This document shows positions 51,712 to 59,881 of a stretch of DNA of 64,000 nt, in pieces; within the stretch, counting starts at the first letter, position 1; every line of letters starts with the position of its first letter. The stretch lies in assembly GCA_034421295.1 (NCBI GenBank), contig DAOUKM010000019.1, forward strand, positions 325,572-389,571, read 5' to 3'. A model generated the notes under the pieces. It did no database searches. It worked only from the letters and a program-made list of their open reading frames with translations, and was not told where the DNA came from. Source of the stretch: CAUZIR01 sp034421295. Lineage in GTDB: Bacteria; Chloroflexota; Dehalococcoidia; Lucifugimonadales; UBA2962. A program made the position numbers and the translations under genes.

Positions 51712-53951
51712 TGCGCGGGGCCACCTCCCTCGCTCGAGGTGCCGGCCTCGACGGGCTGCGCCGCCTGCTCGACGTGGCCCGCGGTCTCTTGCGGGGTGAG
51801 GGCGTTGATCAGCGCCTTCGCTGGGCCGAGATCGCCTCTTACCTGGGCCTGCTCGGCGCGGCCGCGGGCATGCGGCTGTGGGATCTGGGTTCGCGGGCGC
51901 TACACCACGACGAGAGCCTGCACGCATACTTTTCCTGGGAGCTGTCCGAGGGCCGTTCGTTCGTTCACGACCCGATGATGCACGGTCCGCTCCAGTTCGA
52001 GGCCAATGCAGGCCTGTTCTTCCTGTTCGGGGCGACCGATTTCACGGCCCGCATCCTGTACGTGGTGGTCGGGGTGGCGATAGTGGCGGTGCCCTATCTT
52101 CTGCGCTACCGGCTCGGCAGTGTTGGAGCGCTTGCGGTCGCGGCGATGCTGGCCTTCTCACCGTCGATGCTGTACTACAGCCGGTTCGCGAGGAACGACA
52201 TCCTGATGGCGCTGTGGTCGCTGGGTCTGGTGGCGTTCATATGGCGCTACCTGGACTCGGGCAAGAACCGCTATCTGTACGGTTCGGCCGCGCTCCTTGC
52301 GTTGGCCTTCTCGTCCAAGGAGAGCGCCTACCTGGTCACCGCGATGATGGCGCTGTTCCTCGGCTTCGTGGTGGCCAGGCGGGGATGGAGAAGGATACGG
52401 GCCCGAGTCGGCACGGATCGCCTGTACGGCGTCTCACCTCCAGTGGCGGCCGGCAGGGTGCTGGCGGCGGGATGGCAGGAAGTGTTCGGCAGGGGCGCCG
52501 TGGCCGGTGCCTCCCGCCCGGCCTCGCTGCTCATTCTCATGGGGACGATCACACTGCCGCTGTGGTCCGCGTTCGTCAGCCTGCTTCAGATTGAGGGCTC
52601 GAACCTGGTCTTGGCCGCGGAATCGGGGCACGCGATAGGCGTCCCCACGGGTGGGGGGCTGGTGGTCGCAGCGCTGGTGGTGATAGCCCTGGCCGTGGTC
52701 TCGGTGTACGTCGGGTACAGGTGGCGCTGGGGGGTCTGGTGGCGGGCGGCACTGATCTTCTACGCGGTCTTCATATGCCTGCACACGACGTTCTTTACCA
52801 ACTGCTCTCCCTGGACAGGTTTCTCGGACTGCTTCGCCGGCATAGGCTCCGGCTTCTGGCAGGGACTCGGCTACTGGATCGTCCAGCAGGGCGAGGCGCG
52901 CGGCAACCAGCCGGCCTACTACTACCTGATACTGACGCCGCTGTACGAGTTCCTCCCGCTGGTCCTCTCTGCGCTGGCGGCCGTCTACTACTGGCGTCGC
53001 CCCGATCCCTTCGGCAGATTCCTTGTCTACTGGGCGCTCGCCACGCTGGTGATCTACACGATAGCCAGCGAGAAGATGCCCTGGCTTCTGGTCAACATAA
53101 CCCTTCCGCTGATCGTGCTGGGCGGAAAGTTCGCAGGCGACCTGATCAGGCGGGTAGATCCTGGCCAGCTCCGAAACCCGCTGCTGATAGGCGTGTCTGC
53201 ATGGGTGGTCCTGGTCGGCCTCGTACTCTGGCAACTGGCGTTCTTCGGTGTCAGGGACGGGCCTGACGCGCCGTGGCTGTTGGCGCTTCTTTTCGCCGCG
53301 GCGGCCGCCCTTGCCTACATGGGCGCTCTCGCCTACCGCAGGGTCGGCAGGGTCTATTTCGTCGCTATGGCCCTGGTGGGGATCGTCGCCGTCCTCGCCG
53401 TCGTGACGGTGCGTACGGGTGCGCGGGCGGCGTACCAGAACGGGGACGTTCCTCGGGAGATGATCGTCTATACGCAGACCTCGCCCGATATCCCCGAGAT
53501 CGCCAGGGTGATCTCGACCGCTGGGTCGGGCGGTCTGAGGCCGACCGTCACGGTGGATTCCACCAGTGGGTTCCAGTGGCCGTGGGCCTGGTACCTGAGG
53601 GAAATCGCCAGCGCCGGATATCCCACATACGACCAGAACACTCCTGAGTCGCCGCCTGATTCGCAGATCCTTTTGCTTCACTCAAGGAACGTCCCGGAGG
53701 CCGAGCCCGTCCTCGAGGACAGGTTCGGTCAGGGCGTTCGCGTTAAGCACCGCTGGTGGTTTCCCGAGCAGAGCTACAGGGGCCTGACCCTGGGCAAGTT
53801 CGTAGTTTCCTTCGGGGACCGGGACTCCTGGCGCCGGGCGATGGACTACTTTTTGCATCGCAAGCTGAGCTTTGCGCTGGGCAGCGAGGACGCCTACGTG
53901 TTCTTCTCCGATGAGGACCTGCGGGGATTCAGGCCCCCCACGGCGCCCTAG
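51711..53951 (+). CDS. TIGR03663-family membrane protein (glycosyltransferase 39-like)
   Basis: A polytopic membrane protein of 746 residues. The first periplasmic loop has GSRALHHDESLHAYFSWELS, with the acidic pair typical of GT-C enzymes. Other marks are VHDPMMHGPLQFEANAGLFF, MLYYSRFARNDILMALWSLG and SEKMPWLLVNITLP. The soluble C-terminal part (about 590-746) ends with HRKLSFALGSEDAYVFFSDE. The family is often next to DUF2298 genes in Chloroflexota and is suspected to work on lipid-linked glycans. The start overlaps the preceding stop. Confidence 0.85.
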   Translation: MRGATSLARGAGLDGLRRLLDVARGLLRGEGVDQRLRWAEIASYLGLLGAAAGMRLWDLGSRALHHDESLHAYFSWELSEGRSFVHDPMMHGPLQFEANAGLFFLFGATDFTARILYVVVGVAIVAVPYLLRYRLGSVGALAVAAMLAFSPSMLYYSRFARNDILMALWSLGLVAFIWRYLDSGKNRYLYGSAALLALAFSSKESAYLVTAMMALFLGFVVARRGWRRIRARVGTDRLYGVSPPVAAGRVLAAGWQEVFGRGAVAGASRPASLLILMGTITLPLWSAFVSLLQIEGSNLVLAAESGHAIGVPTGGGLVVAALVVIALAVVSVYVGYRWRWGVWWRAALIFYAVFICLHTTFFTNCSPWTGFSDCFAGIGSGFWQGLGYWIVQQGEARGNQPAYYYLILTPLYEFLPLVLSALAAVYYWRRPDPFGRFLVYWALATLVIYTIASEKMPWLLVNITLPLIVLGGKFAGDLIRRVDPGQLRNPLLIGVSAWVVLVGLVLWQLAFFGVRDGPDAPWLLALLFAAAAALAYMGALAYRRVGRVYFVAMALVGIVAVLAVVTVRTGARAAYQNGDVPREMIVYTQTSPDIPEIARVISTAGSGGLRPTVTVDSTSGFQWPWAWYLREIASAGYPTYDQNTPESPPDSQILLLHSRNVPEAEPVLEDRFGQGVRVKHRWWFPEQSYRGLTLGKFVVSFGDRDSWRRAMDYFLHRKLSFALGSEDAYVFFSDEDLRGFRPPTAP

Positions 53952-54034
53952 GGGTAGCCCCGCTCCCTGACACGAGCGCCAGGATAACCAGCACCGGACA
54001 CTCGGGACCTGCAATGACCAAAGGGCCGAAATAG

Positions 54035-55066
54035 ATGAAGCACTCCTGGTCCAATAGCCTGCTGTTCGTCTTCATAGCCGTAGAACTGGTCAGCGGCATC
54101 TTTGGCCTGATCTCGGGGTCCGCGGACAGGGCCTTCTTCATCCAGGCGCATCGATTTGCCGGCTACGGTCTTCTGGCGGTCATCGGGTGGAAGGTGGCGC
54201 AGGTCTCCTACTCCCTGCGCCGTCGCCGCCGGGTGGTGACCGGGCCGCGGGTGGTGTCTGTCGCCCTGGCGGTGACATTCTCGGTCGCGATGGGCCTCGG
54301 GCTCTGGTGGTCGGTTGTAGGGCCGTTCCGCCTGGGGCCGTTCTCGGGCGTGAGCTGGCACATATACGTGGGAATCGCCGTCGCGCCGCTGGTGGCCTGG
54401 CACGCGGTGGCCTACGCTCGCGGAATAAGGCTGGGCTACTGGGGAGACAGGCGCACGTTTCTTCGGCTCGCGGGTGCCAGCGCAGCCGGCCTGGCGCTGT
54501 GGCAGGTCGCCGAACTGGGATCACGCGTAGGCGGCCTGGCGGCGGCCGGGCGCAGGTTCACCGGCTCCTACGAGTACTCCAGCCGCTACGAGGGCAGCTT
54601 TCCGGTCGTCTACTGGCTCAGCGACCGCACGCCAGAGGTCGACGGTCAACGGTGGAGGCTTAAGGTGGGCGGTATGGTCGCCGCCGAGAACAGCCTGGCG
54701 CTTGAGCGCTTCGATGCCACCAGCGACCTGGTGGCTCTCCTGGACTGCACGGGCGGATGGTACACGGAGCAGACCTGGTCGGGCGTGTGGGTCGGCGACC
54801 TGCTTGAGGCCTCGAGGCCGCTGGCCGGCGCGCGCAGCGTGACCGTCACCTCCGTAACCGGCTACTACCGGCGGTTTCCGCTGGAGGAGGCGCGCTCGAT
54901 GATGCTGGCAACCCGCGTCGGGGGCAGGCCGCTGACCCCGGGTCACGGGTACCCCGTCCGGCTGGTGGCACCTGGCAGGAGGGGCTTTGAATGGGTCAAG
55001 TGGGTCGGCTCGCTGGAGGTGGACGATACTCCCCACTGGTGGCAGCCTCCTGTTCCCCTTCGGTGA
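54035..55066 (+). CDS. Membrane b-type cytochrome fused to a sulfite-oxidase-family molybdoenzyme
   Basis: A 343-residue fusion. Residues 1-130 form about four hydrophobic segments with His39, His109 and His123, placed like heme ligands of MsrQ/cytochrome b561-type anchors. An internal twin-arginine motif (DRRTFLRLAG, Arg139-Arg140) and hydrophobic stretch follow. Residues 180-343 form a sulfite-oxidase/YedY-like Moco domain, with the Mo-ligand Cys in LVALLDCTGGWYTEQTW and MLATRVGGRPLTPGHGYPVR. It may pass electrons between the quinone pool and an extracytoplasmic substrate, as MsrPQ does for oxidised methionine (inference). Confidence 0.8.
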   Translation: MKHSWSNSLLFVFIAVELVSGIFGLISGSADRAFFIQAHRFAGYGLLAVIGWKVAQVSYSLRRRRRVVTGPRVVSVALAVTFSVAMGLGLWWSVVGPFRLGPFSGVSWHIYVGIAVAPLVAWHAVAYARGIRLGYWGDRRTFLRLAGASAAGLALWQVAELGSRVGGLAAAGRRFTGSYEYSSRYEGSFPVVYWLSDRTPEVDGQRWRLKVGGMVAAENSLALERFDATSDLVALLDCTGGWYTEQTWSGVWVGDLLEASRPLAGARSVTVTSVTGYYRRFPLEEARSMMLATRVGGRPLTPGHGYPVRLVAPGRRGFEWVKWVGSLEVDDTPHWWQPPVPLR

Positions 55067-55107
55067 GGGAGCGGCCTGGCGGCGGCGGCTGAGTGTAACC
55101 TAGTCGG

Positions 55108-56166
55108 GTGATCGGCCGAGGAAAGCTTTGGATAGGGCTGGGCCTGAGCGCCGCGCTGCTGGCGCTATTCCTGCTCACCGTCGACGTCAGGAAGATGGTC
55201 GACTCGCTGGCCGGCGCCGACTACGTGTGGGTCGCGCCCGCGATCGCCCTGTACCTGGTGTCGTTAGTCTTCAGGACCATGCGCTGGCGCCTGCTGCTGA
55301 TGCACATGAAGAACGTGTCCGTGCGCCGGCTCTACCCTGTGGTCGTGGTCGGCTACATGGCCAACAACATCCTGCCGATGAGGCTCGGGGAGCTGGTCCG
55401 AAGCTATTACGTGGGCGAACGGGAGGGTGTGAGCAAGGGCGCCGCGCTGGCCACGGTACTGGTCGAGAGGGTGATGGACGCGCTGATGCTGCTGGTATTC
55501 ATCGTCGTCGTCGCGCTGCTCATTCCCCTGGGCGGCGTCGTTCACGGCTTCGGCGAAAGGTCCGGCGTGGCATGGCCCCTGCTGGTTGTGGTTGCTTCGG
55601 TGCCATTCGTGGTCGTGTTCGGGGCGATGGTCCTTGTGGCCCGGTACCCGGATGCGGCCCAGAGGCTGGTCGACCGCACGGCGAGCATGCTCCCCACTCG
55701 CATCGAGGCGCTGGTATCAGGACTCGGGGGCAAGCTCATCCTGGGATTGGCCCCGCTTAAGAGCGCCCGGGCGATCGCCGTCCTGTTCGTCCTGTCGGCT
55801 CCGATATGGCTCTTTGAGGCGGGTCTGTTCTACCTGATCGCCATCTCCTTCGATCTGCACGAGTCCCTAGGGGGCTACGGCGAACTGGCCGTGGCGGCCA
55901 TCCTGGTGACTGCGGTCGCCAACATAGGCTCCTCGGTGCCGGCGGCGCCGGGCGGGATCGGCCTGTTCGAGCTGGTGGCAAGGGAGACGCTTGTGCTACT
56001 GCCGCTGGGCGTCGTCGACCGCGCGGTTGCGGGCGGGTATGCTGCGGTGGTGCATGCGGTGCTGCTATTGCCGATGATCGTGATGGGGCAGGCCTATCTG
56101 TGGCTCGATCACGTCTCGCTGAGGCGCCTTTGGCGCTCCGGGCAACCCATGGCGGACAAGCCATGA
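55108..56166 (+). CDS. Lysylphosphatidylglycerol synthase/UPF0104-type membrane flippase-like protein
   Basis: A 352-residue polytopic membrane protein with about eight segments. UPF0104/AglD-like signatures are VSLVFRTMRWRLLLMHM, YMANNILPMRLGELVRSYYV (the classic NN-LP-R-GE motif), ATVLVERVMDALMLL and GSSVPAAPGGIGLFELVARE. The family is proposed to translocate or modify polyprenyl-linked or phospholipid substrates. It starts with GTG and overlaps the next gene by ATGA. Its neighbours suggest envelope glycolipid assembly. Confidence 0.85.
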   Translation: MIGRGKLWIGLGLSAALLALFLLTVDVRKMVDSLAGADYVWVAPAIALYLVSLVFRTMRWRLLLMHMKNVSVRRLYPVVVVGYMANNILPMRLGELVRSYYVGEREGVSKGAALATVLVERVMDALMLLVFIVVVALLIPLGGVVHGFGERSGVAWPLLVVVASVPFVVVFGAMVLVARYPDAAQRLVDRTASMLPTRIEALVSGLGGKLILGLAPLKSARAIAVLFVLSAPIWLFEAGLFYLIAISFDLHESLGGYGELAVAAILVTAVANIGSSVPAAPGGIGLFELVARETLVLLPLGVVDRAVAGGYAAVVHAVLLLPMIVMGQAYLWLDHVSLRRLWRSGQPMADKP

Positions 56167-57488
56167 GGGTGGGGATCATCGGGGCGGGCGCCGCGGGCCT
56201 GGCCGCGGCCTACGAGTTCGGGCGGGCCGGGCACCGCACGGTGGTCTACGAGAGGGCGCCATTTCTGGGCGGTCAGGCCTCCACCTTCGACGTCGGGGGC
56301 GCTCCCCTAGAGCGCGGGTATCATCACCTTTTCACCTCCGATACGGCGATCATCGATCTCATAGACGAGATAGGCCTTGGGGACCGCATGCGCTGGTTCG
56401 AATCGAAGGTGGGCATCCTCCACTCCGATGGAAGGATCTACAGCCTGGTCACACCGATGGACCTGCTGCGCTTTACACCGCTCAGCCTCGTCGACCGGAT
56501 CCGCCTTGGCGCGGTGACCATGCTGCTTAACTGGCGTGGCGATTGGCGGGGCCTCGAGCGGTACACGGCGGACGAGTGGATCAGGCGGTGGGCCGGTCCG
56601 GGCGTTTACGAGACGGTGTGGGGGCCGCTGCTGCGCGGCAAGTTCGGCGAACAGCACTTCGACGAGGTGGGAATGCCCTGGTTCTGGGGGAAGATACACA
56701 CTCGATTCGCCTCCCGCGGCAAGGGCATGTCAAAGGAACTGCTCGGTTACCCGATGGGCAGCTTTGGAGAGGTGTTCCAGGTTCTGGCCGACCGTGTGCG
56801 CGGGATGGACGGTCAGGTGCACCTGTCTGCGGCCGTGGACCGCATCCTGGTCGAGGACGGCAGGGCGGTCGGCCTGCGGGTCGAGTCGGGGGCGGGCGGT
56901 CCCGCCGTCGAGCGGTTCGATGCCGTGCTCGCGACCACGCCGTCATATGTCTTCCCCAAGCTCGTTCCTCCCATGCCCGATGACTACGCCCGCCGCCTGT
57001 CGGGGGTGACCTACATGGCGGCCGTACTCATCATATTGATCCTCAAAAGGCCCCTCACCGACGTGTACTGGCTAAACGTGGCGGACCGGTCCATCCCCTT
57101 TGTGGGCGTCATCGAGCACACCAACATGATCGACCGCTCGCTGTACGGCGGTAAGCACATTGCGTATCTGTCGAACTACCTGACCGTGGACCACCCGCTG
57201 TACGCGATGGACCACCAGGATCTGCTGGCCGAGTACCTGCCCCACCTTCGCAAGGTCAACCCGGAATTCGACGAGTCCTGGATAGAGACCAGCTACCATC
57301 ACAAGGTCGGGGCTGCCCAGCCGGTGATAGGGACGGAGTACTCCGCTCGCATACCCGATCACCGGACCCCGTTCAGGGGCCTCTACCTTGCCAACACCAC
57401 CCAGATATACCCGGAGGATCGGGGCACCAACTACTCCGTTCAGATGGGCAGGAAGGTGGCGCGCATGATGCTTGGGGACATGGCCTGA
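56163..57488 (+). CDS. FAD-dependent oxidoreductase (amine oxidase/UGM-like)
   Basis: A 441-residue flavoprotein that begins MRVGIIGAGAAGLAAAYEFG, a Rossmann dinucleotide site. Next come FLGGQASTFDVGGAPLERGY and HHLFTSDTAIIDLIDEIGL. The C-terminus has the second FAD motif (PFRGLYLANTTQIYPEDRG). It belongs to the broad group with protoporphyrinogen oxidase, carotenoid desaturase and UDP-galactopyranose mutase; the substrate cannot be read. Translational coupling to the flippase-like gene favours a lipid or sugar-lipid substrate (inference). It ends 90 bases before nuoE. Confidence 0.82.
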   Translation: MRVGIIGAGAAGLAAAYEFGRAGHRTVVYERAPFLGGQASTFDVGGAPLERGYHHLFTSDTAIIDLIDEIGLGDRMRWFESKVGILHSDGRIYSLVTPMDLLRFTPLSLVDRIRLGAVTMLLNWRGDWRGLERYTADEWIRRWAGPGVYETVWGPLLRGKFGEQHFDEVGMPWFWGKIHTRFASRGKGMSKELLGYPMGSFGEVFQVLADRVRGMDGQVHLSAAVDRILVEDGRAVGLRVESGAGGPAVERFDAVLATTPSYVFPKLVPPMPDDYARRLSGVTYMAAVLIILILKRPLTDVYWLNVADRSIPFVGVIEHTNMIDRSLYGGKHIAYLSNYLTVDHPLYAMDHQDLLAEYLPHLRKVNPEFDESWIETSYHHKVGAAQPVIGTEYSARIPDHRTPFRGLYLANTTQIYPEDRGTNYSVQMGRKVARMMLGDMA

Positions 57489-57578
57489 GGACGGCCGCCG
57501 TCTTTATCGGGCCCGTGGGTTTCTGTTACCATTCGTGAACTCTTTTTCAAACCCTGTCGCGGATATAGGAGATAGGGC

Positions 57579-58091
57579 TTGGCACCCGACGTCACCCCGA
57601 AAATCGGCCCCACCCTGCCGGCCGATTCCGAGGCCCTTAAGCAGAGGATTAGGACCGCGGTCGAGTCGCAGACCAGGCCGACCGTAACCGTCCTGTCTTC
57701 CCTGCTGGCCGTTGAAGACGAGCTGGGATACATACCCGAGGAGGCCGTCGAGTTCGTGGCCTCCCACAGCGGCAGCACCATTAACGACGTGTGGGGCGTG
57801 GCGTCGTTCTATCCGAACTTTCGCTTCACCCCGCCGGCCCGGCACGTGGTCGAGGTGTGCTGGGGACCCAGCTGTCACCTGGTCGGGGCGACCGAGGTCA
57901 TCGAGTGCGTCCTCGGTGAACTGGGCCTTGACGGGGAGGGAGACACCGTCGACGGCCTCGTCACCTTCAAGTTCAATACCTGTCTGGGAGCCTGCTCGCA
58001 GGCGCCCGTAATGAGCGTGGACCATCGGCTCCAGGGTGGGGTGACCTCCGAGTCGGCAAGGTCCGGGGTTGCCGCGCTGAGGAACGGCTGA
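57579..58091 (+). CDS. nuoE: NuoE-type [2Fe-2S] thioredoxin-like subunit
   Basis: A 170-residue 24-kDa-type subunit. It has the N-terminal helical region (VLSSLLAVEDELGYIPEEAV), VWGVASFYPNFRFTPP and the four [2Fe-2S] ligands in CWGPSCHL and FNTCLGACSQAP. It starts with TTG at 57579. Together with the next two genes it forms an NADH-oxidising module of the NuoEFG/FdhCBA/HydABC type. No membrane or quinone-binding complex I subunits accompany it in the window, so a soluble complex is favoured. The start of nuoF overlaps its stop. Confidence 0.88.
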   Translation: MAPDVTPKIGPTLPADSEALKQRIRTAVESQTRPTVTVLSSLLAVEDELGYIPEEAVEFVASHSGSTINDVWGVASFYPNFRFTPPARHVVEVCWGPSCHLVGATEVIECVLGELGLDGEGDTVDGLVTFKFNTCLGACSQAPVMSVDHRLQGGVTSESARSGVAALRNG

Positions 58092-59869
58092 TGGCGGGCT
58101 ACAAAGAGCTAAGAGCGGTGGCGGACGAGCGCTGGGAGAGGCTCACCCGGGGCCGCAGGCCATGGATACGGGTGGGGACGGCCATGTGTGGTCACGCCGC
58201 CGGGGCCTTCGACACGCTCAGGGCCCTGCGAGAGGCGCTCGAGTCGCGGGGGATCGATGCCAGGGTCGACGAGGTCGGCTGCCTGGGCATCTGCTTTGCC
58301 GAGCCTCTCGTGGACGTGATGCTGCCCGGCGGGCCGCGCGTGTTCTTCCGCAATGTCGACGCGAGCGGCGTGACCTCGATCGTCGAGGGATACATCGGCT
58401 CGGGTGTGGTGCCGGCGGAGGGTGTGATCGGCTATCTGGCCGAGGACGGGCAGGCGGCCGCACAGGACGTTGCGGACCTGAACTCGCTGAGCCCGATCGG
58501 CCGCCAGCGCAGGGTTGCCCTGCGCAACGCCGGGACCATAGCTCCGGACGATATCTACCAGTACATCGCACGGGGCGGTTACGCAGGACTGAACCGCGCG
58601 CTCATCGACATGCAGCCCGGGGACGTGATCGAGGAGATGAAGGCCTCGGGTCTCAGGGGGCGGGGCGGCGCAGCGTTTCCCACGGGCGTCAAGTGGAGCT
58701 TCATGTCGAGGGGGGACAAGCCCAAGTACATCCTCTGCAACTGCGAGGAGGGCGACCCGGGCGCCTACAACGACAAGGCGATCCTAGAGAGCGACCCCTA
58801 CATGACCATCGAGGGCATGACCATCGCGGGATTCGCAACCGGAGCCTCCAACGGCATCATCTTCATCCGCCACGGTCACGACGGGCCGATCGAACGCACC
58901 GAAGCCGCAATCAGGCAGGCCTACGGGGCCGGCCTCCTTGGCGAGGACATCCTGGGCACGGACTTTAGCTTCGATATGGAGGTTGCGCTCACGGGCGAGT
59001 CCTACGTAGCGGGCGAGGAGACCGCCCTGATGGAGGCTGTGGAGGGCAACCGATCGATGCCCCGCTCGCGACCGCCGTTTCCGGCCGCCTTCGGCGTCTG
59101 GGGCCGGCCGAGCACGATCAACAACGTAAAGACCCTCTCTTACGCCCCCTCGATACTTGAGCATGGAGCCGAGTGGTTCTCCTCGATCGGCGTGAACAAG
59201 AGCACCGGCACGGCCATCATATGCCTGAGCGGAAACATTACCTATCCCGGCCTCTACGAGGTGCCGATGGGTCTGTCAATCGGCGAGGTCATCGAGGAGA
59301 TAGGAGGCGGCGTGCCCGATGGGAGACAGCTCAAGCTGCTGCAGACCGGGGGCCCGCTCGGCGGGGTGCTCGGCGGCCAGTCTACCGGTGTACACCTCGA
59401 CTTCGACGAGATGAGGGAGGCGGGGGCGATCCTGGGCTCGGGCGGGATAATCGTGGCCGACGACAGGGCTTGCGCCGTCGATCTGACCAGGGTGCTGGTC
59501 GCCTTCTGCCAGTTCGAGTCCTGCGGCAAGTGTTTTCCATGCCGCCTGGGCACCACGAACCTGCTCGAGATAGTCGAGCGCATCTGCCGCCACGAGAACC
59601 GGCCCAGCGATGTAGAGCTGATGAAGTCGGTGGGCAAGACCATGCAGGTGGGCTCTCTGTGCGGCCATGGCCAGTTGGGATTCAATCCCATAGAGTCTGC
59701 CATCAAGCATTTCGAGTCGGACTTCCGTGCGCACATGGAGGAAGGACGGTGCCCGACGGGTTCCTGCCGGCGGCCCTACTATGCGCCTCGCAACACGCGC
59801 CCGTTCGCCGAAGTGCCGATAGCGGGACCGGGCTCCACTGGGCAGGTGGCGGAAGCGGTCGGCCGCTAG
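58091..59869 (+). CDS. nuoF: NuoF-type flavoprotein with N-terminal [2Fe-2S] domain
   Basis: A 592-residue NADH- and FMN-binding subunit. The first ~120 residues form a thioredoxin-like ferredoxin domain (GTAMCGHAAG and EVGCLGICFAEP), as in HydB, HoxF and NAD-linked formate dehydrogenases rather than in classic complex I NuoF. Then come the FMN/NADH site (GLRGRGGAAFPTGVKWSF and CNCEEGDPGAYNDKA) and the [4Fe-4S] ligands (ESCGKCFPCRLGT, later MQVGSLCGHGQLG). It has no extra C-terminal double ferredoxin domain. Confidence 0.9.
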   Translation: MAGYKELRAVADERWERLTRGRRPWIRVGTAMCGHAAGAFDTLRALREALESRGIDARVDEVGCLGICFAEPLVDVMLPGGPRVFFRNVDASGVTSIVEGYIGSGVVPAEGVIGYLAEDGQAAAQDVADLNSLSPIGRQRRVALRNAGTIAPDDIYQYIARGGYAGLNRALIDMQPGDVIEEMKASGLRGRGGAAFPTGVKWSFMSRGDKPKYILCNCEEGDPGAYNDKAILESDPYMTIEGMTIAGFATGASNGIIFIRHGHDGPIERTEAAIRQAYGAGLLGEDILGTDFSFDMEVALTGESYVAGEETALMEAVEGNRSMPRSRPPFPAAFGVWGRPSTINNVKTLSYAPSILEHGAEWFSSIGVNKSTGTAIICLSGNITYPGLYEVPMGLSIGEVIEEIGGGVPDGRQLKLLQTGGPLGGVLGGQSTGVHLDFDEMREAGAILGSGGIIVADDRACAVDLTRVLVAFCQFESCGKCFPCRLGTTNLLEIVERICRHENRPSDVELMKSVGKTMQVGSLCGHGQLGFNPIESAIKHFESDFRAHMEEGRCPTGSCRRPYYAPRNTRPFAEVPIAGPGSTGQVAEAVGR

Positions 59870-59881
59870 AGGGGTGTGTGA

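Noticed and set aside
52434..53681. 415-codon frame antisense to the TIGR03663 gene.
   Set aside because: Arg/Gln/Asp-rich shadow ORF without family features.
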